Below, piece by piece: positions 11,690 through 24,103 of a stretch of DNA of 64,000 bases (positions within the stretch are counted from its first letter, which is position 1; each line of letters opens with the position of its first letter). The notes beneath the pieces were generated by a model. It made no database searches and was not told where the DNA came from. It saw only the letters and a list, made by a program, of their open reading frames with translations. The stretch is taken from NCBI GenBank assembly GCA_916610825.1, contig OU744453.1, positions 2,672,724 to 2,736,723 of the forward strand, in the 5' to 3' direction. The position numbers and the translations under genes are program-made. This DNA is from Haliclystus octoradiatus. Taxonomy: Eukaryota > Cnidaria > Staurozoa > Stauromedusae > Haliclystidae.

Positions 11690-12040
11690 CAAAATAGTCT
11701 TAATTACTAATACAACTTGGGAATAGCATTAATATTGTCTTCGGCATCGTGTAATTGGTCTGCTTTTGAACAATTTGGTTTCATATTTCTGCCAATTGGT
11801 GTTTATAACTTCGCTCCAGTCTGATTGCTCGTCCAATAGATTAGTTCGATTTCGCAACAGGCGGATGACCTATCTGTAGCATTCCACTCTCCACTAGTAA
11901 TCAATTAAAGTGCTCTATCTATAGCATTCCCATCATTTTTCGCACCAGTCTTCACCCCTAGAAAAATTTTGGTAATAAAAAGCATAGCATGATCTTTATT
12001 TTTGTGATGTCGGCATTTAAAACGAGAAACATTAAAGTTT
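11690..12040. repeat. Right arm of diverged inverted repeat (partner 9750-10075)
   Basis: The reverse complement contains taggggtgaagactggtgcg, atagagcact, caatcagactgga and attggcagaaata in the same order as the left arm. No coding capacity is visible. Sequence homologous to copy C resumes at about 12117. Confidence 0.6.
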
Positions 12041-12424
12041 GAGTTCAACTTCTTATGACTACCTATCAAACACATAATAACCGACAATCGAAGGTGTTTT
12101 GTAATTATTTCAAATATTAAGAAAGAAAAACATGTTTTCAGGGTATGTCAGATTAGTTATATAAATATGCTATATCATTTTTGTAACTGCAACAATTTCT
12201 GGTTGCCTGGACAGTTTGACAAAATCATTTGATTGATTGTGTGAATGTGTGTGTATATTACTGCATTAGGGCTATATAGATGACACATATTTGTGTCATA
12301 ATTACCATATCAATGATATTATATTTTTTGCATGAAATATCCGGCTTGATGTTATAACAACAGAAATCCATTCAAATATCATAAGCATTCATAAGGTGCA
12401 ATCACAATGTATAATTTTTTACAG

Positions 12425-12604
12425 TCAATGGTGTTTGGAGTGATTGGACAGCTATTGGATTATGCTCAGTGTCTTGTGGTGAAGGCACTCAAACCCTGCA
12501 TCGATCTTGCAATAATCCTCAACCGGAAAATGGTGGTTCAGATTGTGATTCCAGTGGAGAAGGTGATGAAAAGACAGATTCCTGCATCGGGAGTCCTTGT
12601 CCAG
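12425..12604 (+). CDS. Copy A: TSP1-repeat exon b
   Basis: A 180-bp phase 1-1 exon flanked by TTTTTTACAG and CCAG|GTATTA, encoding about 60 residues: VNGVWSDWTAIGLCSVSCGE, then TQTLHRSC, and finally SCIGSPCP. This is a textbook TSP1 repeat with the WSDW tryptophan ladder, CSVSCGEG core, arginine before the third cysteine and six cysteines. It differs from its copy C partner (48801-48980) by a single silent base, although the introns around both have drifted by several percent. Its role would be structural or adhesive in a secreted protein. Confidence 0.92.
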
Positions 12605-14000
12605 GTATTATTTCAAGCATATTTTATCTTTTGTAATATGTAACTTCATACTTTTCTTGATAATACCACTCATTTTCTTATAACAATTTTTTCACATCTG
12701 TGGAAGGCCCAGATATTGTGCCATATTTTGCGGTTGTGTGAAATTTTTGAAAATCGAGAGGAAACGTAGAGTCACAATGAAAACTAAAAGAGATACTAAA
12801 ATATTTCAAAATACTGAGGTAGGGAAATGAATGAAAGTGATACAATAACTTTTAAGGGTCGATTGATGCCGTTATTGATAGGATTTGAATTTTTTTGAAA
12901 TTTATTTCCTGCTTAACTTAGTGAATTTTCGATGATAATATTTCTTCAGTTAACTTGTTTGACCATTGTAACATTCTGCACTGTCGTAAAACGTGACATA
13001 TTTTCATGAACCAAAGTATATTGCGACCATGCACATGGAATATTTGTTAATTCTATAATCAAAGACTAATTCGAACATAGATAAATCTACAAAGTCATAT
13101 CTGATATTTTACACTGTTCAAAGATCAAAATACCACCTCAATATTCACTATACTTTCCGATTTAATTGTATTCAAGCGAGCATGCTAATAATTTGTAGTG
13201 TATTAGTGATAAGTTATAGTAATTTTAGGCAATTGAATAGTCAGACATTACTCAAGATAGATCTTGAGTATCGCATAATTATCTGTTTCAAATATTTATC
13301 GTAAGATGACATGGATTGTGCCTTTATATTGTGCATACTAAATTCTCCCTTTATAGCCATATCCCTATGGACATAGAAAAAAATGAATAAACGTTTCCAG
13401 TTGCGTAAACTCACCAATGTCAGAGATGCATACATTTGGCATAATGAATAACAGGTCATCCCTGAAATATAAATAATCAAGAAGAGAACTTAACTGAGTT
13501 AGTCAACTTCGAAAACTCTCCTTTATGACCCTATTCTGTCCTGAAACACATTTTAGGTATATTAGATACGGTTAATTAATTGTTTTATGAAGTCTCAGAT
13601 CTGCGATGGCTGGTTCATGATCAAGATCTGCCAAGAGGTATATTTCAAGAGGTGCACAAAAGTGCATGGCAGCATGCTATGGCAATAACTCACATTGTTA
13701 GTAAATCAACATTTTAAACCATACATGTTACTTTTGTATAGTATAAGTTCAGTGTCTAACCGGTACAAAATTAACCCACTCGGATGGTTAACCGGTATAG
13801 TGTAATCCCAATTTTGTAGTGTGGAATTAAGCAATAATTTGTCAAAAATTAGCTCCCAATGATCATCAATTCCAAGAGAATTCTTAACATCATTAAAGTT
13901 TGGCAAGATGTGTCTAAAGCATAAACGCATGTAGATTTTAACTATCATGATTTAGTTTATCTTGGAAATGACATGTACTCGTTTTCATTATTTCTTTAAG
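12605..14000. other. Copy A intron b-c
   Basis: Collinear with copy C 48981-50413. No reading frame or mobile element of its own is seen. Copy C has about 40 extra bases near 49605-49645. Confidence 0.8.
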
Positions 14001-14162
14001 AATCTTATAGTGGATGGACATTTACTGAATGCACCGTGGGATGTGGTAGTGGAACTAAAAATGATACACGGTATTGTACAAGCGGGACATGCAGTGGAAA
14101 TCTGCAAGAGACTCAATCTTGCAATACTCACGGATGTACATACAGCGTAACTACTGTATTCG
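14001..14162 (+). CDS. Copy A: TSP1-repeat exon c
   Basis: A 162-bp phase 1-1 exon. I place the start after TTTCTTTAAG rather than after the AG ten bases later, because only this choice joins exon b in phase 1. The frame reads ESYSGWTFTECTVGCGSGTK, then RYCTSGTC, and ends SCNTHGCTYSVTTVF. It has the TSP1 tryptophan and CTVGCGSG core. The donor is G|GTAAAT. Compared with copy C it has nine amino-acid changes and six silent ones, concentrated at the C-terminal edge. Confidence 0.85.
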
Positions 14163-15831
14163 GTAAATCGTATATCATTCTCTTGATTTTATGTTTATTT
14201 TTGGAATTTCAATTCGGTTTTTAAACCACAAACGCTCACATTGATATGATTCTATTTTTAAATCCATTCGCATTGTGTTGTCTTGACAAGCAATGTAGAT
14301 AAGCGTGAGATACTTAATTGCACTATCTTCACCCTCTAGGTTTCAGATCCAAATGATGACGACGATAATAGGCATCACGTGCTTTCGTATGTAACCGCTT
14401 TGTACCGCCAGCGTGTCGTCATTTAATTTGAATAGCTTTAAATTTGAATCATCACTACGATTGATTGAGGCAATTTGTCACTAAGTTTAAAATGACATGA
14501 AGAGCTGAAAAGAAGCAATCATAGTTTTTGCTGTGTTGTGAAGATGTTTTCGATAAACTTTAGAAGACAAGAATTATTGCTTTGCTTAGAAGCCCTTTTG
14601 AAACAGGCATTCACATAATACTATATATACTTTTTCAAACATATTTTAAATTATAAACAGCAACATATGCTACATAGCCACAAAATCAAAATCAAAGAGT
14701 AAAACAAATTAACAAACCATGTGGTTATATAAATATAAATCTAGTCCTGCTTGTGTACTGAAGTCAATTTATGAATCTTTTTACAAATGAAGCCTCTCCT
14801 TTGAACAAGATTTGTAGACACACGGCTCTTCACCCAGGCTTTTTCATATATATTTGAAATATTTTTGTTATTTAGATTAGCTATATCCTCCATTATATCT
14901 CCCATTCAGTTTCATATAAGAATATCAGAAAAATAAAGGGTGATAATATATCAAGGAAAAAATATAAATTATCGATCAATTATATTTAGATAAGATTGAT
15001 CGTCACACTCTGTCATGAGAAATCTATTTTTTCGAAAGACAGTGGTTTATCAATGACTAACGATGGTGAACTCAATGGAGGATTCTCAGCAAAGAAGCAG
15101 AAAAGCATCGCTCATCCAAATAACTTAACCGAAACTCAAAAACATCGAATCACACTTTTGTTGCATCAAAAATAACTCCCTATATACCGTCAAATGCCAT
15201 TATGTATTTCCAAATTTAAACCCTTCCTTAGCTCAATTTCACTTTTTCAAGATTTATATAAAATGGTCATAATGTTATCTGATATTTAGAGTTTGTCGTT
15301 TATATGCAAAAAAAAAACAAAATGCTAAAAACAAGTGCATAAAAAACACAACTACTCTTCACTTGTTCTGAAGAATTTGTTTCAACTTAAAAGACATCCT
15401 GATGAACAATATGAACAAAATATATGTATGGCACTTTTCATTTAATTTTCACAGCTACATCTAAAATAGTTTGACAGGCTTGTTTTACATGATAAAACAA
15501 TTCAAACGCAATGGCTCGTGTATTTCTGGAGTTTTCTCATGTATCTCGTCATCCTTCATTTTGGTATTAAGACCCAAACACGTTTGCGGTATATTATTTT
15601 CTGTTATTTAATGTCTGATTTCCTTGGGACCACGACAAGATGCGTTACAGAAAACCCAGACAGAAGAATGAAATAGCCATGTATCTTTGTAGAGTTTATG
15701 AGAGAGTGTTGTTGCAAATATATGGTATCCTTATGTTATTACATAATACACATGGATGTGTAATATTTCTTGTGCAATATAATTAACAATTACGCAAATA
15801 TCTAATCAATTTACTTGAATTGTATTTCCAG
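14163..15831. other. Copy A intron c-d
   Basis: AT-rich and collinear with copy C 50576-52232. I see no gene, RNA or recognisable element. It ends in a good acceptor tract (TTGTATTTCCAG). Confidence 0.8.
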
Positions 15832-15998
15832 GGGCACATGAAGACGCAAAACTTGAATGTCCAGAATCCCCTCATACACAACACAGATATCTGGCTAAAG
15901 TGAACCCTGATTCTATGCCTACTTTATTGAAAAATCAAATGATGGCAGGATATTATTATTGGGCAGATTGTGATAATGCCTATCAAACTATTCATGGG
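15832..15998 (+). CDS. Copy A: exon d, fast-evolving extracellular segment
   Basis: A 167-bp exon entering in phase 1 and leaving in phase 0, with donor GGG|GTAAGA. It encodes about 56 residues opening AHEDAKLECPESPHTQHRYL and including ADCDNAYQTIHG at the end. Two cysteines are present. I do not recognise the domain. The phase-0 exit fits the phase-0 terminal exon at 25758, across a 9.8-kb intron filled by a LINE, (TTA)n and PLE array. Compared with copy C there are nine amino-acid changes and one silent change. Confidence 0.85.
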
Positions 15999-16633
15999 GT
16001 AAGAAACCACATATTTATTTATTTGTTTCAAGTCTTAATTTGTACGATTAAAATTGATTTCAGGTAGATGTTTTCATGCCCGTTTTGATGACGGTGTGCT
16101 ATTTGGTTTGCTAGATTGGAAACAGTGCAATATGTTTAATATTTTTGAACTGATGATAGCCAGAGATTTACCCATAGGCGATTCTTTGTGACGCCTTTGT
16201 GGGCGACGGACGTGCATTTTGCCGTTAATCCAAAAATCTCATTTTATTGTACATATTCTGTTTTTATACCGTTATTATAGTTGGATTTTTATCATTTTAC
16301 ATAGTCTTTCAAGTTTATTATTAGTTTCTAGTTAAAGTTGATTTTATTTCATTGTATTTTATTCACTGCGGGGTTTTTGCTTACTTTTTCGGAGATAGTG
16401 TTAATGTACAGCCGTGGTGAAATCCTTACCTTTTGCCACTACGATATCCCAGTGTTGTACACTTTCGCTCGTGATTTTGCTTCTTATTACCAACGGAAAG
16501 AACGAAAAATCAGAAGAAGACAACCGAGAGGGGGCAAAAAGATAAGAATTTTAAATTACCTAAAGAACATCAGGATTAATCACAGTGAAAAACTACCAAC
16601 AACAAGAATGATATCATTGAAATACATCCACAA

Positions 16634-17470
16634 ATGTCTACAGAAAACGGGACTCAATCATGCATAAATCATGTAAACTTAACAACGGTATCCTGTGTTA
16701 ATGCAATAGAAAGAAAGCATCTGACCATGGCTGTTGTTAATGCACGATCATTACGAAACAAAACTCCACTGATTGTTGATTATGTCATCAATTTTAATTT
16801 AGATATTTGTGTTTTCACTGAGACTTGGCTAACTGAGAGTGATACCTTCTATAGAAGTGAACTTAAAATTGACGGATATACCTTCTTAGATCACAAGAGA
16901 GACAATCAAACTGGTGGTGGTAGTTGTGTTCTCTGTAGATCAACTTTGTGCCTTAAGAGATCTCTGGTGGTCAGAAAAGATATTTTGAATATTCAGAGAA
17001 TAGTATAAAATTTAATAATCGTATTTGCCATCTTCATGCTATTTACAGACCTCCATACTCAGATAAACATCCTGTTGGTATTACTATCTTCTTGGAAGAA
17101 TTTTCAGATTACGTGGAGAATGTTACAATATCAACTCATCCAATCATTATATCTGGTGATTTTAATATCCATGTTGAAGTACGCAATGATCCAAATGCTA
17201 TTAAATTTCTGAACATTCTTGAATGCATGGGATTGCAAAATCGTGTATCCATCCCAACCCATTAATCAGGTCATACATTAAATCTAATTATTTCAAGAAA
17301 GGACGGTGATTTCTTATCTAGTACACCAATTGCTGAATACTATCTATCAGACCATTCGTTTGTTTTATATCATTTGTTTGTCTCTAAACCTGAGCTCGAA
17401 GTTAAATAAATTAACTATCGAAATTACAAAGCCATAAATATTGATGAATTTAATAATGATTTGATGTTAT
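16634..17470 (+). pseudogene. LINE copy A: apurinic-type endonuclease domain, broken
   Basis: Motifs in order are VVNARSLRNKTPLIVDYV, VFTETWLTESD, FLDHKRDNQTGGG, then after a frameshift near 16920 AIYRPPYSD, IISGDFNIHVE, HTLNLIISRKDG and YLSDHSFVLYHLF. These are the conserved blocks of the APE-like endonuclease of L2/CR1 LINEs, which nicks target DNA to prime reverse transcription. A stop lies in the THESG segment (a TAA near 17263), and the frame is disrupted again near 17408. Confidence 0.85.
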
Positions 17471-17475
17471 AGCCG

Positions 17476-19455
17476 TTGTGCAATGGGAATCATTTACATG
17501 CTGATTTAGCTGAAAGAGTCAACTGTTACCATGAAACTTTATCTTATTTTCTTGACAAACATGCTCCATTAAAATCAAGGACAGTAGTCATACAACCTAG
17601 ACAACCATCGTTTGATGAAAAAGTAGTTAAGCTAAAGAGAATTCGGAGAAAACATTAAAGAAAATGGCTTAATACCAGGGCATAAGAGGATCATATGGAC
17701 TTTAAGAAAGCGAGGAATGTATTCACAAATCCTCTTAAATCTGAAAAGTGTAGAAATTTATCTCTTATTATAGACAAAGTGACCGGAGATCAAAAGAAAT
17801 TAATTAAAATTATCTCAGATGTAACAGGTGTTAAAAAGTGTCATCCCTTGCCTGATTATAGCAGTCCAACAGCATTGGCTAATGATTTCGGCAAATTCTT
17901 TATACGTAAGATTGATACCATACAAGAGAAGATTGATCTCATCTGTGAGAATGAATCCATTAATCACTCCCAATACTCGATCACAAATCAACAAAATGTA
18001 TTACTATCTAACTTCAAACCATTGACAGAAGAGGAAGTCAAGACAATAATATGTAATTACCCAGGTAAAAGCTGCTGGTTTGACCAAGTTCAAACATGGT
18101 TAGTTATCAAATCCTTGGATATACTACTTCCAACCATCACAGCATAGATCAACCTATCTCTAACAAATGGATGTTTTCCTGATGACTGGAAATGCCCCAT
18201 CATTGCACCCAATCTGAAGAAACCAGGACTTGATTTAATATTTAACAATTTTCATCCCATTAGCAATTTATCATTCATCTCGAAGCTAACGGAAAGTGCT
18301 GCTGCCTCGCAATTATCAATTCACAATGAATCCAACAAGTTGCTTCTACCATATGCATCTGCTTACCGGAGATTCCACAGTACGGAAACTGTACTTTTGA
18401 AGGTACAACCTGATTTGGTTCAAGCTATGGACAGTCAGAATATAACTTTGTTAGTAATGCTAGATCTGAGTGCTGCATTTGATACAGTCTCGCAAGAGAT
18501 ATTATCTTTATCTTTAGAAAATCAATTTGGAATGTATGGAAGCGTTCTCACGTGTATTACATCTTACATCCATAACCGACGACAGAAAGTATATGTCGAT
18601 GAAAATTTTTGGGAGTCAATCAAAGTTAAATGTGGTGTGCCTCAAGGTAGCTGTCTCGGCCAACTGCTTTTCATTATGTATATCAGCTCTTTGTATGATG
18701 TGATTAACAAACACCTTCCATCTGTACATGGCTATGCAGACGACCATCAATTATATTTGTCATTCAAACCTGACAATGACTTTACTACAACCAGTGTCAA
18801 ATTGATGGAGGATTGTGTTAGAGACATAAGAGCTAGGATGCTCTCAAAACGACTCATGGTAAACGACAAAAAAACTGAGATTAGGTTGGTTGGCACTCAT
18901 AATCAGCTATCAAAGGTATCTTCTATAGATGGAATAAAAATTGGCTGCGATGTGATTGCACCTATCAGCTCTGTAAAGAACTTGGGTGTTCAACAAGATA
19001 ATAACCTGAAACTACGTAAGCACGCTTCATCGATTTGCTGCAAGTCATATTATCAATTGTATAAGATAAAGGGTATCAGGAAATATCTAACTTCAAAAAC
19101 AACAAACATTTTAATCCATGCGTTTATAAGATCTAATCTGGACCACTGTAACTCTCTCCTGCATGGCATACCAAATCATCTAATTCATAAATTACAGCAC
19201 GTACAGAATGCTGCCGCACGACTAATTACAAACTCTCAAAAATTTGAACATATTACTTCGGTGTGGATAGAGCTTCATTTGCTGCCAGTGAAGTTCAGAA
19301 TTATGTTCAAAATTGCAAATCTAACTTATAAATGCCTAACAGATGTGGCACCTACATATTTGCAAGATATGATAAGCTACTATAAGCCGAAAAGAGCACT
19401 TAGATCCAATGCATCTTTGTTATTGAACATCCCCCAGTTAACTGCAAAATATTAG
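17476..19455 (+). pseudogene. LINE copy A: linker and reverse transcriptase, broken
   Basis: The linker has LDKHAPLKSRTVVIQPRQPS and a basic stretch. The polymerase carries LDLSAAFDTVSQEILS (palm A), CGVPQGSCLGQLLF (palm B) and HGYADDHQLYLSF with the catalytic YADD intact. The C-terminal domain has LIHAFIRSNLDHCNSLLHG and LQHVQNAAARLIT. Stops at about 17656 and 18147 break the frame, but the polymerase part is uninterrupted for 371 residues. Compared with copy C, palm B carries Q in place of P after SCLG. Confidence 0.88.
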
Positions 19456-19657
19456 GAACTCGCTCATTTAATTTTTCTGATCCATGTATATGGAATGATT
19501 CACCGTTAGTTATAAAGCGTTCAAATAATCTTGAGCAATTTAAAGCATTGCTCAAGACTCATTATTATAGGTTAGCATACAGCATGTAGTTAACTGTTTT
19601 TTAAACATTGTAAAGTCCGTGGAATATTATATTGATATAGTAAAGGACTCAAATAAA

Positions 19658-20666
<1,009 letters not shown>

Positions 20667-20779
20667 ATAAAATAATGTTATCTGATAGCAGTTGAGATAG
20701 TGCTCAATGTCATTTGACAGAGCGGTGAATAATAATAATGAAATGAAGTCAAAGACTAAACATTCTTTTACTGTTACTA

Positions 20780-21150
20780 AAGTTTCTTGTTTTATCTGCG
20801 GGTAGAAATGCCTTCGATGATGTTTTGATTTTATTAATGTCCTTCTTTAACTGGCGTTGGAATTGGTCATTTACGTACCTAAATTGGATGTTCTTTGTCA
20901 TCTTCATTAAGTCAGATTCGAAGCCTTCCAGTTCGCTGATTTGCGGCGGGCAATTTCTTGATTTGAATCCGAAATCCTCCTTAATTGGATTTTCTTCTTC
21001 TCCGTCTGTTTCGCTCTTCTGAAAGAAAAATGCTTTCCATCGCATCCTTTTGATAACGCTTTCTATTTTAGCAATAAGTTGAATTAAATATGTCTTCCTA
21101 GGTGGTACTGGTATATTTTTCATTGAATAGTTGAATGTTGTTTTTTCCAT
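20780..21150 (-). pseudogene. PLE: N-terminal ORF fragment
   Basis: It starts MEKTTFNYSMKNIPVPPRK like the full copy and follows it to ADKTRNF, about 120 residues. The sequence then jumps directly into the terminal repeat at a shared agtttct heptamer. One conspicuous difference from the full copy is T for A after PPRK. Non-functional remnant of the downstream unit of the array. Confidence 0.9.
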
Positions 21151-21310
21151 GTTTTTCTGCAGTGAGATTATAGTGCTCTACCGGGTTGAAGCAGGAGCGT
21201 TTATATAATAAAATAATAAAATAAAATAATGTTATCTGATAGCAGTTGAGATAGTGCTCAATGTCATTTGACAGAGCGGTGAATAATAATAATGAAATGA
21301 AGTCAAAGAC

Positions 21311-21373
21311 TAAACATTCTTTTACTGTTACTTAAAGTTTCTCGCTTTATGCGATCATCAGACAGAATATACT
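21311..21373 (-). ncRNA. Predicted type-I hammerhead ribozyme in PLE terminal repeat (downstream copy)
   Basis: On the minus strand: stem I strand ending ATTCTGT; core CTGATGA (21355-21361); helix II TCGC-ATAAA-GCGA (21342-21354), perfectly paired; core GAAA (21338-21341); a short helix III closed by ACT…AGT with a 9-base loop; cleavage triplet GTA with the predicted cut after 21323; and stem I return AAAGAATG, which pairs with the opening strand except one G·A. All invariant hammerhead bases are present. Hammerhead motifs are known in PLE terminal repeats of many animals and are thought to process element RNA. Confidence 0.75.
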
Positions 21374-21554
21374 ATTAATGAAAAATACACCAGTTTATCC
21401 TAATTAGACATATTAATTAAATGTGTGAAAAAGATGTGTGAAAAAAATATATAACTATTGTTCTAGATACAATGCTATTATCTTTACAATATTCGAATAA
21501 CATTGTTTATGGTTTCCTTGACTTTATCGGTATTTTGGTCAATTAATTAAATTG

Positions 21555-23699
21555 TTAAGTTTTTGTCTCTTTAAAATTTGTTAAATAATATTTTTTTTCG
21601 TGCCTACACTTTGAAATAAGTTCAGATCTTTTGTTTAACAGGTCTTTATCCGCACATATGATATGGTATTTCTCTACCAAACATAGGTGGCATCTTTTGG
21701 ATGTGTTGCTGTACGCTCTGCCGGTTGCCAAAGGTGTCCATTTTATTGTATAATCTATTTCTTTGCCTTTCAGTTCCCAGATATACTTTGATAGTTGTGT
21801 ATTCGATTTACTTTTTTCGTGTCTAAACGTCGAGGTGTGCTGCGTGTAGCGTGTTTTGAATGTTCCCTCTGTGACGCCGATATAATTTTTTCCTTCTGCG
21901 TCATTTGCTGTAGTGACGTTTGCATTGTAAATAAGGCTTGTTGCTAGGCAGTTGTTGTTGAATGGGCAAGCTTCCTTTTTTCTACAGTTACATAATGAAG
22001 TGGTGTTAGTGGTGTTGTTTTCGAAGTTGTTGGTTATTTTTTTATTGTGATTTTTTATTATTGTGTCCATGTTGCTGGTGCAGCTGTAGCTTACTTTGAT
22101 GAAGTTGAAATTAAATATTTTATGAAGTTGATGACTTTTAGGGAAATGTTTTCTGATAAGATTTAGGAATGTTCGCCCAACATTAGTTCTGACGCTTTTG
22201 TTATAAGGCGGGTTAAACCAAATAGTCTTTCTGCCTCGCTTTCTTTTGTTCTTGTTAGATCGAGGGAGGCGTGGCTTGAATGATAAGTTGGCTTGGTGGC
22301 CGCTTGCTTTCAGAGCGTCTTCATACAATTGTTTCGATTTTTCGAAAATCGAACTGTTAGTTGATAGATCGGAGATGCGTTGGTTGATTGCAGTAGGTAT
22401 TTGTTTTAATATTATGGGTGGATGGTTGGATTTTGTGTTAATGTAGAGGGGCTGGTCGTTTGGTTTTCTGTATGGTTGGTAAGAGTTATTAGTCAAATTG
22501 AAAGTTATATCCAGGTAGTCGACTGTCTTTAGATTGGTTTTTGTGGTGATTTTGAGGTCAAATTCTTTGAACAATTTAATCAGTTTTTTCCTGCATCTTT
22601 CTACTTGTGGGCCTGACTTGTTTTTCATTACTGCTAGACCGTCGTCTCGATAAAGGCCTACACCATTTTCGCCATAAATTTTATTCAATTTTTCTAGAAT
22701 AAATAGGCCAACCAATTCACATACTTCCGCCCCGTTATGGCTCCCCATTGTCACGTCGAATAGATTCTCGTTGTCTTTCTTTGTCCACGCAGAACCCGAA
22801 TTGAAAAGGACAGACTTCCTTGCGTGCATGATAATTTTTACGTCATTTTCTGTGATCGGTGTGAAACTTTTGGCGAAATTAATGGCTTGCGTTAATAATT
22901 TTTCAGATATTGTGGGATAAAAATTTACAATGTCAAAAACCATAAAAGATAACATATGTTTGTTCTCCAATGATTTAAACCAATCTATGACGGATGAGGA
23001 ATTTCTCCATTGGTTGACTCTTATTTGTTGCTTAACCTTAACAATGATTTTTTCTATAATATTTTTACTTACAATGCCCATTTCACTTTTTGCCGGATTT
23101 ATTAATCGGCATGTAGGATTTTGTTGAAAGTTCTCTTTGTGATCCTTAATGGTAATAAATGCTTCTTGCTGTGCTATAATTTCTGTTCTGTTATCAATTT
23201 TTAGTTGCTTGGCGATATCTCTCGCTTCCTTATTTATCCTATTTACTGTGTTCTTATTTGCCTTCTTGTATGTAGCGGTCACATTATCGTGTAATAGCTT
23301 TTCATGTTGTTGTGTGCCTACCTCGTAGAAGTTTCTTGTTTTATCTGCGGGTATAAATGCCTTCGATGATGTTTTGATTTTATTAATGTCCTTCTTTAAC
23401 TGGCGTTGGAATTGGTCATTTACGTACCTAAATTGGATGTTCTTTGTCATCTTCATTAAGTCAGATTCGAAGCCTTCCAGTTCGCTGATTTGCGGCGGGC
23501 AATTTCTTGATTTGAATCCGAAATCCTCCTTAATTGGATTTTCTTCTTCTCCGTCTGTTTCGCTCTTCTGAAAGAAAAATGCTTTCCATCGCATCCTTTT
23601 GATAACGCTTTCTAGTTTAGCAATAAGTTGAATTAAATATGCCTTCCTAGGTGGTACTGGTATATTTTTCATTGAATAGTTGAATGTTGTTTTTTCCAT
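21555..23699 (-). CDS. PLE polyprotein: reverse transcriptase with C-terminal GIY-YIG endonuclease
   Basis: An uninterrupted 714-residue ORF with ATG at 23699, the full length expected for an endonuclease-bearing PLE. Around residues 250-262 lies the palm motif FDIVNFYPTIS. The active-site motif LYRDDGLAV is near residue 350, the YRDDG form seen in PLE polymerases. A Cys motif CNCRKKEACPFNNNC is near 567-582, and the GIY-YIG block KNYIGVTEGTFKTRY near 600, followed by H-rich and YIWELKG segments. The GIY-YIG part nicks target DNA; the polymerase copies element RNA there. No stop or frameshift is seen, so it may be active. It lacks host-like codon patterns and sits antisense to gene A in its last intron. 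Confidence 0.93.
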   Translation of the reverse strand: MEKTTFNYSMKNIPVPPRKAYLIQLIAKLESVIKRMRWKAFFFQKSETDGEEENPIKEDFGFKSRNCPPQISELEGFESDLMKMTKNIQFRYVNDQFQRQLKKDINKIKTSSKAFIPADKTRNFYEVGTQQHEKLLHDNVTATYKKANKNTVNRINKEARDIAKQLKIDNRTEIIAQQEAFITIKDHKENFQQNPTCRLINPAKSEMGIVSKNIIEKIIVKVKQQIRVNQWRNSSSVIDWFKSLENKHMLSFMVFDIVNFYPTISEKLLTQAINFAKSFTPITENDVKIIMHARKSVLFNSGSAWTKKDNENLFDVTMGSHNGAEVCELVGLFILEKLNKIYGENGVGLYRDDGLAVMKNKSGPQVERCRKKLIKLFKEFDLKITTKTNLKTVDYLDITFNLTNNSYQPYRKPNDQPLYINTKSNHPPIILKQIPTAINQRISDLSTNSSIFEKSKQLYEDALKASGHQANLSFKPRLPRSNKNKRKRGRKTIWFNPPYNKSVRTNVGRTFLNLIRKHFPKSHQLHKIFNFNFIKVSYSCTSNMDTIIKNHNKKITNNFENNTTNTTSLCNCRKKEACPFNNNCLATSLIYNANVTTANDAEGKNYIGVTEGTFKTRYTQHTSTFRHEKSKSNTQLSKYIWELKGKEIDYTIKWTPLATGRAYSNTSKRCHLCLVEKYHIICADKDLLNKRSELISKCRHEKKYYLTNFKETKT

Positions 23700-23859
23700 G
23701 TTTTTCTGCAGTGAGATTATAGTGCTCTACCGGGTTGAAGCAGGAGCGTTTATATAATAAAATAATAAAATAAAATAATGTTATCTGATAGCAGTTGAGA
23801 TAGTGCTCAATGTCATTTGACAGAGCGGTGAATAATAATAATGAAATGAAGTCAAAGAC

Positions 23860-23922
23860 TAAACATTCTTTTACTGTTACTTAAAGTTTCTCGCTTTATG
23901 CGATCATCAGACAGAATATACT
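23860..23922 (-). ncRNA. Predicted hammerhead ribozyme in PLE terminal repeat (upstream copy)
   Basis: Identical in sequence to the predicted ribozyme at 21311-21373, with core CTGATGA at 23904-23910 and the same helix II. It lies about 160 bp upstream of the ATG of the full ORF. Cleavage at both copies would release an RNA unit bounded by ribozyme sites. Confidence 0.75.
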
Positions 23923-24103
23923 ATTAATGAAAAATACACCAGTTTATCCTAATTAGACATATTAATTAAATGTGTGAAAAAGATGTGTGAAAAAAATATA
24001 TAACTATTGTTCTAGATACAATGCTATTATCTTTACAATATTCGAATAACATTGTTTATGGTTTCCTTGACTTTATCGGTATTTTAGTCAATTAATTAAA
24101 TTG

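Larger units (their letters stand above)
12117..19657. repeat. Segmental duplication, copy A block (partner about 48500-56056)
   Basis: From the intron before exon b through exons b, c and d and the LINE, this block runs collinear with 48500-56056 at roughly 95 percent identity by eye. Differences are scattered base changes and small indels. The left breakpoint in copy A abuts the inverted repeat at 12040; in copy C homology starts just after exon a'. A third copy of the 3' part begins inside the LINE at 38045. Confidence 0.9.
16160..19657 (+). mobile_element. L2-like LINE, copy in gene A
   Basis: The start is estimated from the GC-rich segment at about 16185-16215 (cctttgtgggcgacg) shared with LINE A and with the copy at 52.6 kb. 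A non-coding leader, endonuclease (16634-17460), linker and reverse transcriptase (17476-19455) follow, then a short 3' tail ending aaataaatattattatt. It is the same insertion as the LINEs at 38045 and 52560, duplicated along with the host gene. Stops and frameshifts are present, so it is inactive. Confidence 0.9.

Noticed and set aside
12407..12643. 78-aa frame MYNFLQSMVFGVIGQLLDYA overlapping exon b (also 48771-49019)
   Set aside because: It is a shadow in another frame of a clear TSP1 exon whose phase and splice sites are consistent in both copies.
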